Positions 1-10,339 of a stretch of DNA of 64,000 nucleotides are shown here, piece after piece. The first letter of the stretch is position 1. Every line of letters begins with the position of its first letter. A program made the position numbers and the translations under genes. Under the pieces are notes generated by a model. The model had not been told where the DNA came from. It was given only the letters and a program-made list of their open reading frames with translations, and searched no databases. Source of the DNA: Fragum whitleyi (taxonomy: Eukaryota; Mollusca; Bivalvia; Cardiida; Cardiidae); assembly GCA_948146395.1 (NCBI GenBank), contig OX411551.1, positions 62,496,346 through 62,560,345 of the forward strand, given 5' to 3'.

Positions 1-326
1 GTTAAAATAATTTTCTATTAAGTAAGACCATATGCAACAAGACTAACCCGAAATCGAGATCGAAATATATCAATGGAGAATTAGAAATAGAATGCTTCAT
101 TCCCGGAAGAAACTGAAATCGTATTCATAAAAAAAATAAGCCACAGCTATTGTACTGGAAAATACTTCCTCTTGGTATTGACTTTGACTAATAAAAGTAT
201 AAGAATATTGGTATTACATTGTACTTTCATTGCTTCTTTTATGTGGAGATATATAGTCAAATCCTGGACCAGATAATAAATGTAAAAGAAATTTGAACAA
301 ATTTCAAATTCAGGGCAATATTCACC

Positions 327-800
327 ATGGCAATGAAATGTTCAGCTCTAAATCAAGGGGTAAGCAATGTGTGTCATGTGGATGAACTTTGTTATTTAAA
401 ATTTTTAAACATCCACTTAATGAGTTTGGCTGGAAAAAAATCGGATTTGGATCATATTTTGATTGCTGGGGATAAACTATACAATTTTATAATACAGGCT
501 TGCAATAATTCATATGAGTTTTTAGAATTCAGGAATTGCCACCATATATCTGTTGGTTAATTGAATGTTTTTCATTTAGGATATTACAAACTTACACTGG
601 GGGATGAATAGCGATTATGAAGGCAGATACCCTCTTGTTAAGCTTGAATTGGCTAGAGGGATAGGTTTATCTGGAAGTAATGAGTCTTCAAAGTATAGCA
701 TATTCATTTGTAATGGAAGAGCAGTTTCCATATGTAGCCATCAATGATTGTTTTAAATTTTTGATTCCAACTCGAGAGATGTTCTCAAAACGCCTCAATT
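327..800 (+). pseudogene. Relic of a cysteine-protease-like (C76/OTU-like) domain
   Basis: The first reading frame (327-560) contains NQGVSN and a stretch like LDHILIAGDKLY. A second frame from 580 carries KYSIFICNGRAVSI, and after two stops the same frame reads IFDSNSRD. That order, a Cys-region motif, a D-D-I-L-x-G-D-x-LY helix, a '(I/F)CNG.AV.I' strand and an FDS-x-SRD loop, is what I recall of herpesvirus-tegument-like/OTU-like cysteine peptidases in mollusc transposon-linked proteins. The position expected for the catalytic Cys reads Gly and the expected His reads Asn, so it would be inactive. Frameshift near 560-580, stops at 745 and 754. Family assignment is from memory of motif order and is an inference. 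Confidence 0.45.
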
Positions 801-860
801 TTCATTCCAATTGTTAACATTCAGTCCTGTCTTCAATTCAGGCCTTTCAGGCCTTTGATT

Positions 861-2310
861 TATGCTCCCCGAAGGGAGAGCATATAGCCGCCGCTTCGTC
901 TGTCCGTCCGTCCGTCCATCCCCACCTATTTCTCCATAACCCTTGGGCCAAATCAAATGAAACTTACCATATCAACTCCCTATGATATAGTGATGATGCA
1001 ACTGTGACGGTGTTTGGATTTGAGGCCTCGTCACGGGAAAAGGGGACTTAGGGTAAAAAACAGTTTTTCCCAAATTTCTCCTAGTCTAACTGTCAGAATT
1101 TAGTGAAATTTCATATTTGAGTAGCAAATTAGATACCCTTTACTATAAACAATTTGAAATTAACGTAAAAAAAAATATCATGGAAAAAGGGGGCTAAATG
1201 TTTGTTACCTTTACGTAAGCATGTAAATTAGTTATTGCGTCCGTCCGTCCCCACCTATTTCTCCATAACCCTTGGGCCAAATCAAATGAAACTTACCATG
1301 TGAACTTCCAATGATATAGTGATGATGCAACTGTGACGGTTTTTGGATTTGAGGCCTCGTCACGGGAAAAGGGGACTTAGGGTAAAAAACAGTTTTTCCC
1401 AAATTTCTCCTAGTCTAACTGTCAGAATTTAGTGAAATTTCACATTTCAGTAGCAAATCAGATGCCCTTTACCGTAAACTATTTGAAATTTGTGTCTAAA
1501 AATATGTCATGCAAAAAGGAGGTTTAATGTTTGTTACCTTTATGTTTGCTGTATAAGATAAAAACCTTATTTTAGTCCTTGCAATCTGACCACAGAGCAT
1601 ATCTCCTAAAGTATAATAGCTATCAACTTGAAACTTTATGGGTGGATAGATCTTATGGAGGAGAAGTGCTATGCACAAGAACTACAACTCTTGCTTGCAA
1701 AATTTTGGAGTCATTGCCCTTTGTTATTTTTGATACTTAGGTTATGTCTGGAGCATATCTCCTAAAGTATAATAGCTATCAGCTTGAAACTTTATGGGTG
1801 GATAGATCTCGTGGAGGAGAAGTGCTATGCACAAGAACTACAACTCTTGCTTGCAAAATTTTGGAGTCATTGCCCTTTGTTATTTTTGATACTAAGGTTA
1901 TGTCTGGAGCATATCTCCTAAAGTATAATAGCTATCAACTTGAAACTTTATGGGTGGATAGATCTCATAGAGGAGAAGTGCAGTGTACAAGAACTGCAAC
2001 TCTTGCTTGCATAATTATGGAGTTATTGCCCTGAATCTTTATGGGTGGATAGATCTCTTGGAGGAGAAGTGCAGTGTACAAGAACTGCAACTCTTGCTAG
2101 CATAATTTTGGAGATATTGCCCTTTGTTATTTTTATTACTTAGATTTTATAGGAGGCAAATCTTTGACAGTACAAAAGAATCTTTTATCTAATAGGCTTC
2201 TGTTTACTATCAAGCTTTCTTTGCCGGGGATGTCCATGTCCAACATGGCTTTTGTTTTTGTGACAAATGCCTTATTCAGGGAGCATAATCCGTCTCTGAC
2301 GGCTCTTGTT
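861..2310 (+). mobile_element. HINE-like element, family A, copy 1
   Basis: Starts with the hairpin TATGCTCCCCGAAGGGAGAGCAT, followed by GTCCGTCC repeats. The 5' module (Pro/Thr-free, non-coding) is repeated at about 1229. The 3' half has tandem ~155 bp cores beginning GGAGCATATCTCCTAAAG. The 3' end has GGGAGCATAA (complement of the 5' arm), then the palindrome CCGTCTCTGACGG and CTCTTGTT. Reading frames inside are repeat shadows with no recognised protein. Confidence 0.75.
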
Positions 2311-2361
2311 TTAATGGTTTTTGAAATGTCTATCGTTAATTACCTTCCACACATCTGATTT

Positions 2362-2659
2362 TCAGCTTGGCTGTTTTCGGAGCAAACCCGAGGTATTGCT
2401 ATAGCCTCCGTGTTGTTGTTGTCCTTGTTGTTGTCGTCGTGTGAAAACTCTGACATTTTTTGTTATATCTCTGGTTCTACTGAAGGCATTCACTTGAAAC
2501 TTGGCACACATGTTCACCATCAAAAGAGCAGCCTATACTATGAAGGGGAATAACACTAGATGCATTTTGTGCAAATTATGCCCCTTTTTCAACTAATATT
2601 TTTCCCACCATCCAGCACTCGACAGCCGAGCGTAGGCAACTGTAGAAAGAGCTCTTGTT
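2362..2659 (+). mobile_element. HINE-like element, family H, copy 1
   Basis: Begins TTCAGCTTGGCTGTTTTCGG and ends GAGCTCTTGTTT. Shares its body (ACTGAAGGCATTCACTTGAAAC, ATCAAAAGAGCA) with copies at 8223, 24157 and 46570. Confidence 0.65.
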
Positions 2660-3446
2660 TAAATCAACCAACCATGAAAAGTGCAATGACAAAGAAAGAG
2701 TGAATAGTAGATTGCTATGCCAAAACTAACCAAAGCGTCATATCAAATAAAGATTAAGTTGATTCAACAGAGTATCTTCTTTGTATGATTTTAGCTAAAT
2801 TTAGTTAAAACAAATCTACTTTTCCATGCTCAAATTTCAAATTTACTTTGTTTCATTTTTAAAGTCACTCAGTATAAATTACATTTGAATTGATTGTTAT
2901 GTAAACTGATTTAATGTCTTGGACATAAGGGTTCACTGCTAAAATTTATCCATTTTACCATTTTGTAAGTATTTGTTGGATCAGCTGGTTTTTAACAAGA
3001 AGTTGAATTCTTTTACCACCCTGTCATCATTAGTATATGCAAAGAAATAGAAGTTGGCAGCATGTAAAACATTTCAATTGACAATGTGATTAAAAAGTAT
3101 TTGTTTGAGCCTAGCCATTTGTTTTCTCCAATACATGCAAATATACAAACTAACTTTTATCTTATAACTATACAAATATCCGTGTGATAACATCCCGTAT
3201 GATATTTTTTATGATATCACATAGTTATTTTTAGAACAATTATATCATGCAGTTATTATTAGAAACTTGTATTTCAGTTAGAAACATCGACAAAAACAAG
3301 ACAAAAAGAGGTTATAAGATAAATATAATACGTACTAAGTGTATTGTATGAAAAAATATCTATCTCGGTTTTTTCCATACAAAACACTAAGTACGTATTA
3401 TATATATCACAGGATATAAATCTTATGTATTTTTGTAAGGAATTAT
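2660..3446. other. Intronic stretch with no recognised feature
   Basis: A+T-rich sequence between the family H and M elements, upstream of the first visible SCYL2 exon. I see no open reading frame with recognisable protein, no tRNA and no clear repeat, apart from a short inverted motif around 3330-3400 (ACGTACTAAGTG and its near complement). Confidence 0.4.
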
Positions 3447-3726
3447 GCTCCTTTCATGACCTGGATAATATTTCCATTCCTTCAATTCATTGGGGCCATA
3501 TTGTTTTATTGGTATCTGCCTTTTGTCTGTCCATCCATTTCTTTTTACCTTTGAACAAAATATTTTATTGTAACTTCAACACTATTTTAGCGACAATTCC
3601 CATATTTACATGAAGGGCCCTTATACAAATCATTTAAGGTCAAGGTCATCCATCAAAGTCAAATTTTGTTTAATTGCAGTTTCCGGGGGCATAAGTATTT
3701 AATGAATACATCTTATAATATGACCG
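3447..3726 (+). mobile_element. Degenerate HINE-like element, family M
   Basis: Begins ATGCTCCTTTCATGACC, carries TTTGTCTGTCCATCC, has AAGGTCAAGGTCATC, and ends CCGGGGGCATAAG. Same layout as the family M copies at 4424 and 56779 but strongly diverged. Confidence 0.45.
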
Positions 3727-3733
3727 ACGTCTC

Positions 3734-4115
3734 GGGAGTGAAATAATTCCATTTAATATTTTTAATATTGCACAGGTTTTATTGCACTAATGGAATAACT
3801 GCAAATGAGCTCAGAGCGAATAGCAACGCTATTATGTATCTGCAAAAATGGTGTCATAAAGTATATATTGTGACGTCAGTTTTAAACGGCGTTATAAGTT
3901 TCGCGTAAAATTGAAATGTTGAATTTCAAGTATTTTCATGATTTTTTCGTAAAATTCAAGTCATATTATAAATAGAAAATAAAATTTGTTCTCATAGAAT
4001 ACCAAATTTATTAAACTTGTCATCTATAAATAGATAAAAACTCTGCACAGCCTCGGTTTTATCTGTTTATAGATGACTCGTTTGATAAATTCGGTATTCC
4101 ATGACTACTCATTCC
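3734..4115. repeat. Dispersed ~380 bp repeat with terminal foldback, copy 1
   Basis: Homologous to 5890-6225: both have GGAATAACTxxGCAAATGA, a TGACGTCA-like motif (TTGTGACGTCAGTTT here), and a terminal inverted repeat. Here GAATACCAAATTTATTAAAC near 3996 pairs with GATAAATTCGGTATTCC near 4085, and CATCTATAAATAGATAAAA pairs with TTTTATCTGTTTATAGATG. Probably a non-autonomous DNA element; class unknown. Confidence 0.5.
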
Positions 4116-4239
4116 ATTTCCTGTATCTATTTCTTTATCAAGTAGCTGCAGGTGATCCTGACATCAGCTTTTGGTACTCATGTTTTATGAAATAGTCAGA
4201 TTACTAAAATTTATGTATTATGTTAATTTCTTATTTCAG

Positions 4240-4340
4240 TTTACTGCCTACATGAAACTAATTAAGGAAATGGTAGAAAAAGTAGAATTAGAACATCGAG
4301 GGAAGTTGGAGCAACTAGAGCAAATGAGACAGGAACAAAG
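4240..4340 (+). CDS. SCYL2: SCYL2, coiled-coil linker exon
   Basis: 101 bp exon encoding FTAYMKLIKEMVEKVELE followed by HRGKLEQLEQ and ending MRQEQ plus two bases. It is bounded by TTATTTCAG before and GTATAATG after. The I-K-E-M-V-x-K-V-E-x-E-H-R-x-K-L-E-Q-L pattern matches the segment of vertebrate SCYL2 just after the HEAT-like repeats. SCYL2 (CVAK104) is a catalytically poor kinase-like protein of clathrin-coated vesicles and the trans-Golgi network. The charged heptad-like sequence fits a short coiled coil. The exon ends in phase 2 and joins exactly to the G at 15788, restoring an Arg codon. Earlier exons (kinase-like and HEAT regions) are not in the window. The 11.4 kb intron that follows is almost all repeats. 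Confidence 0.9.
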
Positions 4341-4423
4341 GTATAATGTTTCTTAAAATTTACATTTATTTAGGGAAAAAAAACAGATAATATTCCATAG
4401 GTTTACGGAAGAAAATCTTTTTA

Positions 4424-4715
4424 TGCCCCTGCGTCGGAAAAAGAATGGTGGCATACCCTTTTTATGTTTTCTGTCAAACTGTATATCTGTCTGTCTGCAA
4501 AACTTAACTAAAAACTTAATATTGGCAATAACTTCAAGGCTATTCGAGATGAAATGCTCATATTTAGCTTGATTATGGATATCGATTATGGGCATCTACT
4601 GATACCAAAGTCAAGGTCATGTGACAAGGTCAAGGTCATCTGTCGAGGTGAAAACTTACAAAAAATGCTGTTTTGGGGGCATTCATGTTTCACAAACACA
4701 CCTTGTTCTCTTGTT
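4424..4715 (+). mobile_element. HINE-like element, family M, copy 2
   Basis: Starts ATGCCCCTGCGTCGG, has GTCTGTCTGTCTGC, the body AAAGTCAAGGTCATGTGACAAG, and ends GGGGGCATTCATGTTTCACAAACAC then CTTGTTCTCTTGTT. The 3' palindrome is GTTTCACAAAC. Confidence 0.6.
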
Positions 4716-5889
4716 TCTATGAAAAGCATAACTAAGGCATCCAAATTAGGGATAGTGTGGGGAAGGGGTAAATTAATTGGCCTAAATTAATGATGATGTG
4801 CTCTTCTTCTCTCTGAGCTTCGGAAAATGGGATTGAAAAGAACACCTAAATCCATATCTAGATGACAAAGATTAAAACTTGTCCAATGCTAAGGAATTTG
4901 CAGACAATATTTGCAAGCCCCATCAAATGGCCATTGATATATCGAGGTTTAGCGCAAGAGTGTAGTAAGTGTATAAATACACTTAATACACTCCTACACT
5001 GAACCCTCAATATAGAGTTACACCTGTCCCTGTGTACCTGCATATGTGTGGATGTTAGTGTCAAATTTATTTCCGGAGCATTACTTCTACACATATGGAT
5101 TAATTTCAAAATTACATTGCATAGTTGTACCTCTGGATGAGTACAAGTGTCATGGGAAGGGTTTGTCGGGATACAACCTACTTCAAGGTCAGAACTGAAG
5201 GTCAAATGGATCATGGGTAAAAAGCAAGTACGTATTTGTGAGGGCATCTGTGCCTGCTACCCATTTCTGGCCTGTCATTTTAAAAATCTTTGTCTTTTGG
5301 TGAATTACTTTTATTCTATGTTGATAATATAGAAATTGTTTAAAAAACGTCAATTTCTTCATCTCCTAAATTAGTCAGAAACTTTCTTCTTTAAGGGCAT
5401 CAAAAAGGGGAATTGTTTATGAATAGGCTTATTAATAGAAAAGTCACAGCTTGGTTCATTCATAATTGGGCAGAGAGGTATATAAAACATCTTGAAAATA
5501 GTTCAGGGCTCCATTGCTTCTGCTTAATTGCTAGGAATGTCATAGCTTATGTGTATATGTTTTATGTTTATTCCTTAGAGAGAGCACAGAATGGTAAATC
5601 ATTTGCAATATGTTAATGATAGTATTACTTACTAACAAAATTGAGATCATATCATTCAATAAAACATGAGATAGAAAACGTCTAGATAAGGTAAAGTTGT
5701 TATATCATTCTAAAATTGTTATTTCTTGAAAAAAATCTTAGTTAGACCGTTCAAATGAGTATCCACAGCACAGGGTTAAAGATATTTTTGATGAAATATT
5801 TAAGACTGAAGTCCAATATGACCCCTCCATCTAAACCTGTGGGAGTCGTTGTGGTTCATTATATGACCTTCATCCCTGTAGGGAAATAA
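4716..5889. other. Intron stretch with no recognised feature
   Basis: No recognisable coding sequence or RNA gene on either strand. The - strand frame at 4858-5247 and the + frame at 5413-5616 have no domain I recognise and no splice context. Confidence 0.4.
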
Positions 5890-6225
5890 CCCAGTTGAAA
5901 ATTTTTGATATACACAAGTGGAATAACTATGCAAATGATGTAAGAACATATAGCAATGTTCTATTTTTGCTATGAAAAAATGATGTCATAATAGATTTGA
6001 TGACGTCAATTTAGAAACAGGAATATATGTTACGCGGAATAACTTAAATTAATAAATTTCTGAAAATTTCTCAATTACTTTCAAAAGTTTGGGTCATTTA
6101 TAAATAGAATATCAAATTCGTGCCCATTACATCTGAAACAGATTAAAAAAAAACATAAGCTAAGCCTTGTTTTTATTTGTTTATTAGATCAATCTTTTAA
6201 TGAATTTGTTTTCAATGACCAGTCA
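5890..6225. repeat. Dispersed ~350 bp repeat with terminal foldback, copy 2
   Basis: Second copy of the 3734-4115 repeat: shares GTGGAATAACTATGCAAATGA, GATGACGTCAATTT, TTATAAATAGAA and the closing inverted segment ATCAAATTCGT/AATGAATTTGTT. Confidence 0.5.
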
Positions 6226-6448
6226 TTCAATATCTTCGTATTTCTAAGCTTATCTGATATACTATTGCACTTTATATTTGCCTAGTCTTACTGAATATCA
6301 ATTTTGTTACTAACAAACAGACAACTTTTTGGGACATTTAAACCACTCTGGTTCATAAAGAATAAAATGTTAGTGTTTTAAAATATCAATGTTATCTGGT
6401 TGAGGTTGGAAGAATTTATCATGATGAGGCTTTGCCGAGTCATGATAA

Positions 6449-7672
6449 TTATGCTCCCCGAAGGGAGAGCATATAGCCGCCGCTTTGTCTGTCCGTCCGT
6501 CCGTCCGTAATTCCGTCTGTCCGTCCGTCCCCACCTATTTCGCCATAACCCCTGGGCCAAATTGAATGAAACTTACCATGTGAACTCCCTATGATATAGT
6601 GATGATGCATCTGTGACGTTTTTTGGATTTGAGGCCTCTTCACGGGAAAAGGGGACTTAGGGTAAAAAACAGTTTTTCCCAAATTTCTGCTAGTCTAACT
6701 GTCAGAATTTAGTGAAATTTCATATTTGAGTAGCAAATCAGATGCCCTTTACTATAAACAATCTGAAATTAATGTTAAAAAAAAAAAAAATATCATGGAA
6801 AAAGGGGGCTTAATGTTTGTTAACTTTACGTTAGCGCGTAAAAACAGTTATTCTTTCATTTCTCCTAGTCTTATGTTCAGAATTTGATGAAATTTCACAT
6901 TTGAGTAGCAAATCAGATGCTCTTTACCCTAACTTATTTGAAATTTGTGTCTAAAAATATGTCATGCAAAAAGGGGGTTTAATGTTTGTTACCTTAATGT
7001 TAGCTGTATAAGATAACAGCTTATTTGAGTCTTTGAAATCTGACCACAGAGCATATCTCCTAAAGTATAATAGCTATCAACTTGAAACTTTATGGGTGGA
7101 TAGATCTCATGGAGGAGAAGTGCTATGCACAAGGACTACAACTCTTGCTTGCATAATTTTGGAGTTATTGCCCTTTGTTATTTTTGATACTTAGATTATA
7201 TATGGAGCATATCTCCTAAAGTATAATAGCTATCAACTTGAACATTTATAGGTGGATAGATCTCATGGAGGAGTTGTGCATTGCACAAGAACTTCAACTC
7301 TTACTTGCATAATTTTGGAGTTATTGCCCTTTGTTACTTTTGATACTTAGATTTTGTCTGGAGCATGTCTCCTAAAGTATAATAGCTATCAACTTGAAAC
7401 TTTATGGGTGGATAGATCTCATGGAGGAGAAGTGCAATACACCAGAACTTTAACTCTTGCTTGCATAATTTTAGAGTTATTGTCTTTGTTATTTTTAATA
7501 CTTAGATTTTATAGGAGGTAAATCTCTGACAGTACAAAAGAATCTTTAATCTATTAGGCTTCAGTTTTCTATCAAGCTTTTGTGGCGGGAGATGTCCTTG
7601 TCCAACATGGCTCTTGTTTTTGTGACAATGCCTTATTCGGGGAGCATAATCTGTCTCTGATGGCTCTTGTTT
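6449..7672 (+). mobile_element. HINE-like element, family A, copy 2
   Basis: Begins TTATGCTCCCCGAAGGGAGA with GTCCGTCCGTCCGTCCG. One 5' module and three ~155 bp cores. It contains two successive 3' ends: CTTGTCCAACATGGCTCTTGTT at about 7600, then TTCGGGGAGCATAAT, CTGTCTCTGATGG and CTCTTGTT at 7672. Confidence 0.75.
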
Positions 7673-8222
7673 CTCACTGCCGAGAACAGATAACATTGGT
7701 ATTTTAAACATTTATATGCTATTGTATTAATCATGCAACCTTTATTGCGCTTAATTATGATAAATCCTTAAAAATCAAAGAAATTCAGGTGACAATTTTT
7801 CAAATTAATTCTAAAAATAGACTGCCATAATTCATTTTATGTTATCAGACAGGTGATATCAGGTCAATACAGGCTTCATTGCATGATAAAGAAAAAAATC
7901 CCCACGATGTTTTAAGTAGGCAGTTCGCAGTGTAGATTACAATCACACTGACTCTGCGAGCTGATCTTTGTCTATACAACATGCCAAATATTTGGGTTAG
8001 CAGGGTTATGTATGTACAGCATTTTAAGGCCATTTAAACAAGTAACTTATGGTAGTTTTTTTTATGGAAAGTCTTCTTTCTTACAAATGTTTCTGAATTT
8101 ACTCCCAAGTAAAACAGCTGCAGACAGTTAATTGGAGATTAAATTGATGGCTTACTTTGTAATATTGCTTGTTGGCACAGTGTATCTTTCTTTGAATAAC
8201 TGCCGTGTTTGTTGTGTTACTT
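7673..8222. other. Intron stretch with no recognised feature
   Basis: Ordinary A+T-rich sequence between family A and H elements. No supported gene. Confidence 0.35.
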
Positions 8223-8487
8223 TTTAGCTTGGCTGTTTTCAGAGAAAACCTGAGGTATTGCTATAGCCTTGGTGTTTTTGCTGTGTGAAAACTTTGACAT
8301 TTTGTGATATCTCTGGTTCTACTGAAGGCATTCACTTGAAACTTGGTACACATGTTTACCATCAAAAGAGCAACCAATACTATCAAAGGGGATAACTCTA
8401 GATGCATTTTGAGCAAATTATGCCCCTTATATCCACCATCCAGCATTCAACAGCTGAGGGTAGGAACCTGTAGGCAGTGCTCTTGTT
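8223..8487 (+). mobile_element. HINE-like element, family H, copy 2
   Basis: TTTAGCTTGGCTGTTTTCAG start, ACTGAAGGCATTCACTTGAAAC body, and GCAGTGCTCTTGTT end. Directly abuts the family C element. Confidence 0.65.
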
Positions 8488-8488
8488 A

Positions 8489-9893
8489 TTATTATACCCC
8501 CGCAAAACAAATGTTTTCGGGGGTATACTGGAATCAGCCTGTCTGTCTGTCCGTGCGTCTGTGCGTCTGTCCGTCTGTCCGTCCGTCTGTGGACACAAAT
8601 AGTAGTAAATTTGTGTCGCGAACTCCTCCTTCAGTTTTCCTTCAAAAGCCTTGAAACTTTATAGAAACATTCATCACATGTTGAAGTTTTGCAAGACGCA
8701 ATTTTCAGGTCCCAACTTCCCCTGGTTCATGAATTATCTCCCCTTGAACTTAGACATTTTTTCCTATTTGTTACCATTTACTTATCATTTTGTGTCACAA
8801 ACTCCTACTTCAATTTTCATTCAATAGTTATGAAATATTATACAAACATACATCACATAATGAAGTTTTGCAAGACGCAAATTTCAAGTGTCAACTCTCC
8901 CAGGTTCACTAATCATCTCCCCTTGAACTTAAGACATTTTTTTCTATTTGTTACCATTTACTTATAATTTTGTGTCGCAAACTCCTCCTTCAATTTTCAT
9001 TCAATAGTTAAGAAATTTTATACAAACATTCATCACAAGTTGAAGTTTTGCAAGACGCAAATTGCAAGTCTCAATTACCCCTGGTTCATGAATTATTTCC
9101 CCTTGAACTTAGACATTTTTATCTATTTGTTACCATGTACTTATCATTTTGTGTCACAAACTCCTACTTCAATTTTCATTCAATTGTAATGAAACATTAT
9201 GCAAATATTGATCACAAGTTGAAGTTCTGCAAGAGGCTAATTTCAAGTGTCAACTCCACCAGGTTCATGAATAATGTCCCCTTGATCTTAAGACATTTTT
9301 TTTCTATTTGTTACAATGTACTTATAATTTTGTGACGCAAACTCCTCCTTTAATTTTCATTCAATAGTTATGAAACATTATACAAACAATTATCACATGT
9401 TGAAATTTTGCAAGACACAAATTTCAAGTGTCAACTCCCCCAGGTTCATGTGTTATCTAGCCTTGAACTTTGACATTTTTTCCTATTTGTTACCATGTAC
9501 TTATAATTTTGTGTCGCAAACTCCTACTGCAATTTCCATTCAATAGTAATGAAACAGTATACAGACATTTATCACATGTTGAAGTTTTGCAAGACACAAT
9601 TTCAAGTGTAAACTCCCACAGGTTTATGAATTATCTCCCCTTGAACTTAAGACAATTTTTCTTTTTGAACACATATACTTATAATTTTGTTTCCCAAACT
9701 CCTCCTTCAGTTTTCCTTCAATAGCTTGAAAACATTTATCACATGTGTCAGTTTTGCAAGACGCAATTTAGAGGTCTCAAATCCAAGAGTTATCTTTATA
9801 TTTGAAGCATTTTTTGCTTCTTCTGTCAAAGTATCTCATTCTCTGAAAGCACTTGCGGGGGTATTAAGTCACATTCAGTGACAAGCTCTAGTT
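8489..9893 (+). mobile_element. HINE-like element, family C, with tandem ~180 bp cores
   Basis: Starts TATACCCCCGCAAAACAAATG, folding on TTTTCGGGGGTATA, then TCTGTCCGTCTGTCCGTCCG. The body is seven or so imperfect ~180 bp units (each with GAACTTAGACATTTTT, TTCATTCAATAGTTATG and GTTTTGCAAGACGCAA). The 3' end has CTTGCGGGGGTATTA, the palindrome GTCACATTCAGTGAC, and AGCTCTAGTT. Several frames through the units look protein-like only because the units repeat. Confidence 0.75.
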
Positions 9894-10339
9894 GTTGCTT
9901 TTGCTTTTAACAATAATACTGCTAGCCTCTCCTCTTTTGCTTTATGATTGCTTTTTCAGTGTTGTAGTTTTACTAAATAGATGCTTAACTTGAAAACAGC
10001 TATTCAAAGTTCTACTGACCGTAGAGTTATAGTGACGGTGTGGCTCCCATTTGTCCGTATGTGTGGTCATCTGTTAACTTTTTCTTATTCCAGCTAAAAA
10101 GTCTTCAAAAATTTTGGATTCTCTTGAAACTTTCACGGAATCACAAGGGTCACAAGGATCATTGCTTGCCAAAATGGAAACAATCTGTCAGAAAACACCA
10201 GAAAAAATCGTGATTACACAATACACATAAAGTCCACTAATATTAGCAGATTCTCTTGAAACTTTCACAGGATGGGGATCCATGCTTTCAATTCTAGGGA
10301 TTATCTTTTGGACACCATAGGAAAATAAACCTTTTGAAT
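9894..10339. other. Possible repeat fragment, otherwise featureless
   Basis: Between 10020 and 10320 two segments resemble each other (GATTCTCTTGAAACTTTCAC at 10118 and again near 10249), and TTTGTCCGTATGTG resembles a HINE-like 5' region. I could not define ends. Confidence 0.3.

Noticed and set aside
8689..9724. Frames reading NSYFNFHSIVM and ELSPLELRHFFLF
   Set aside because: Products of the family C core repeat.
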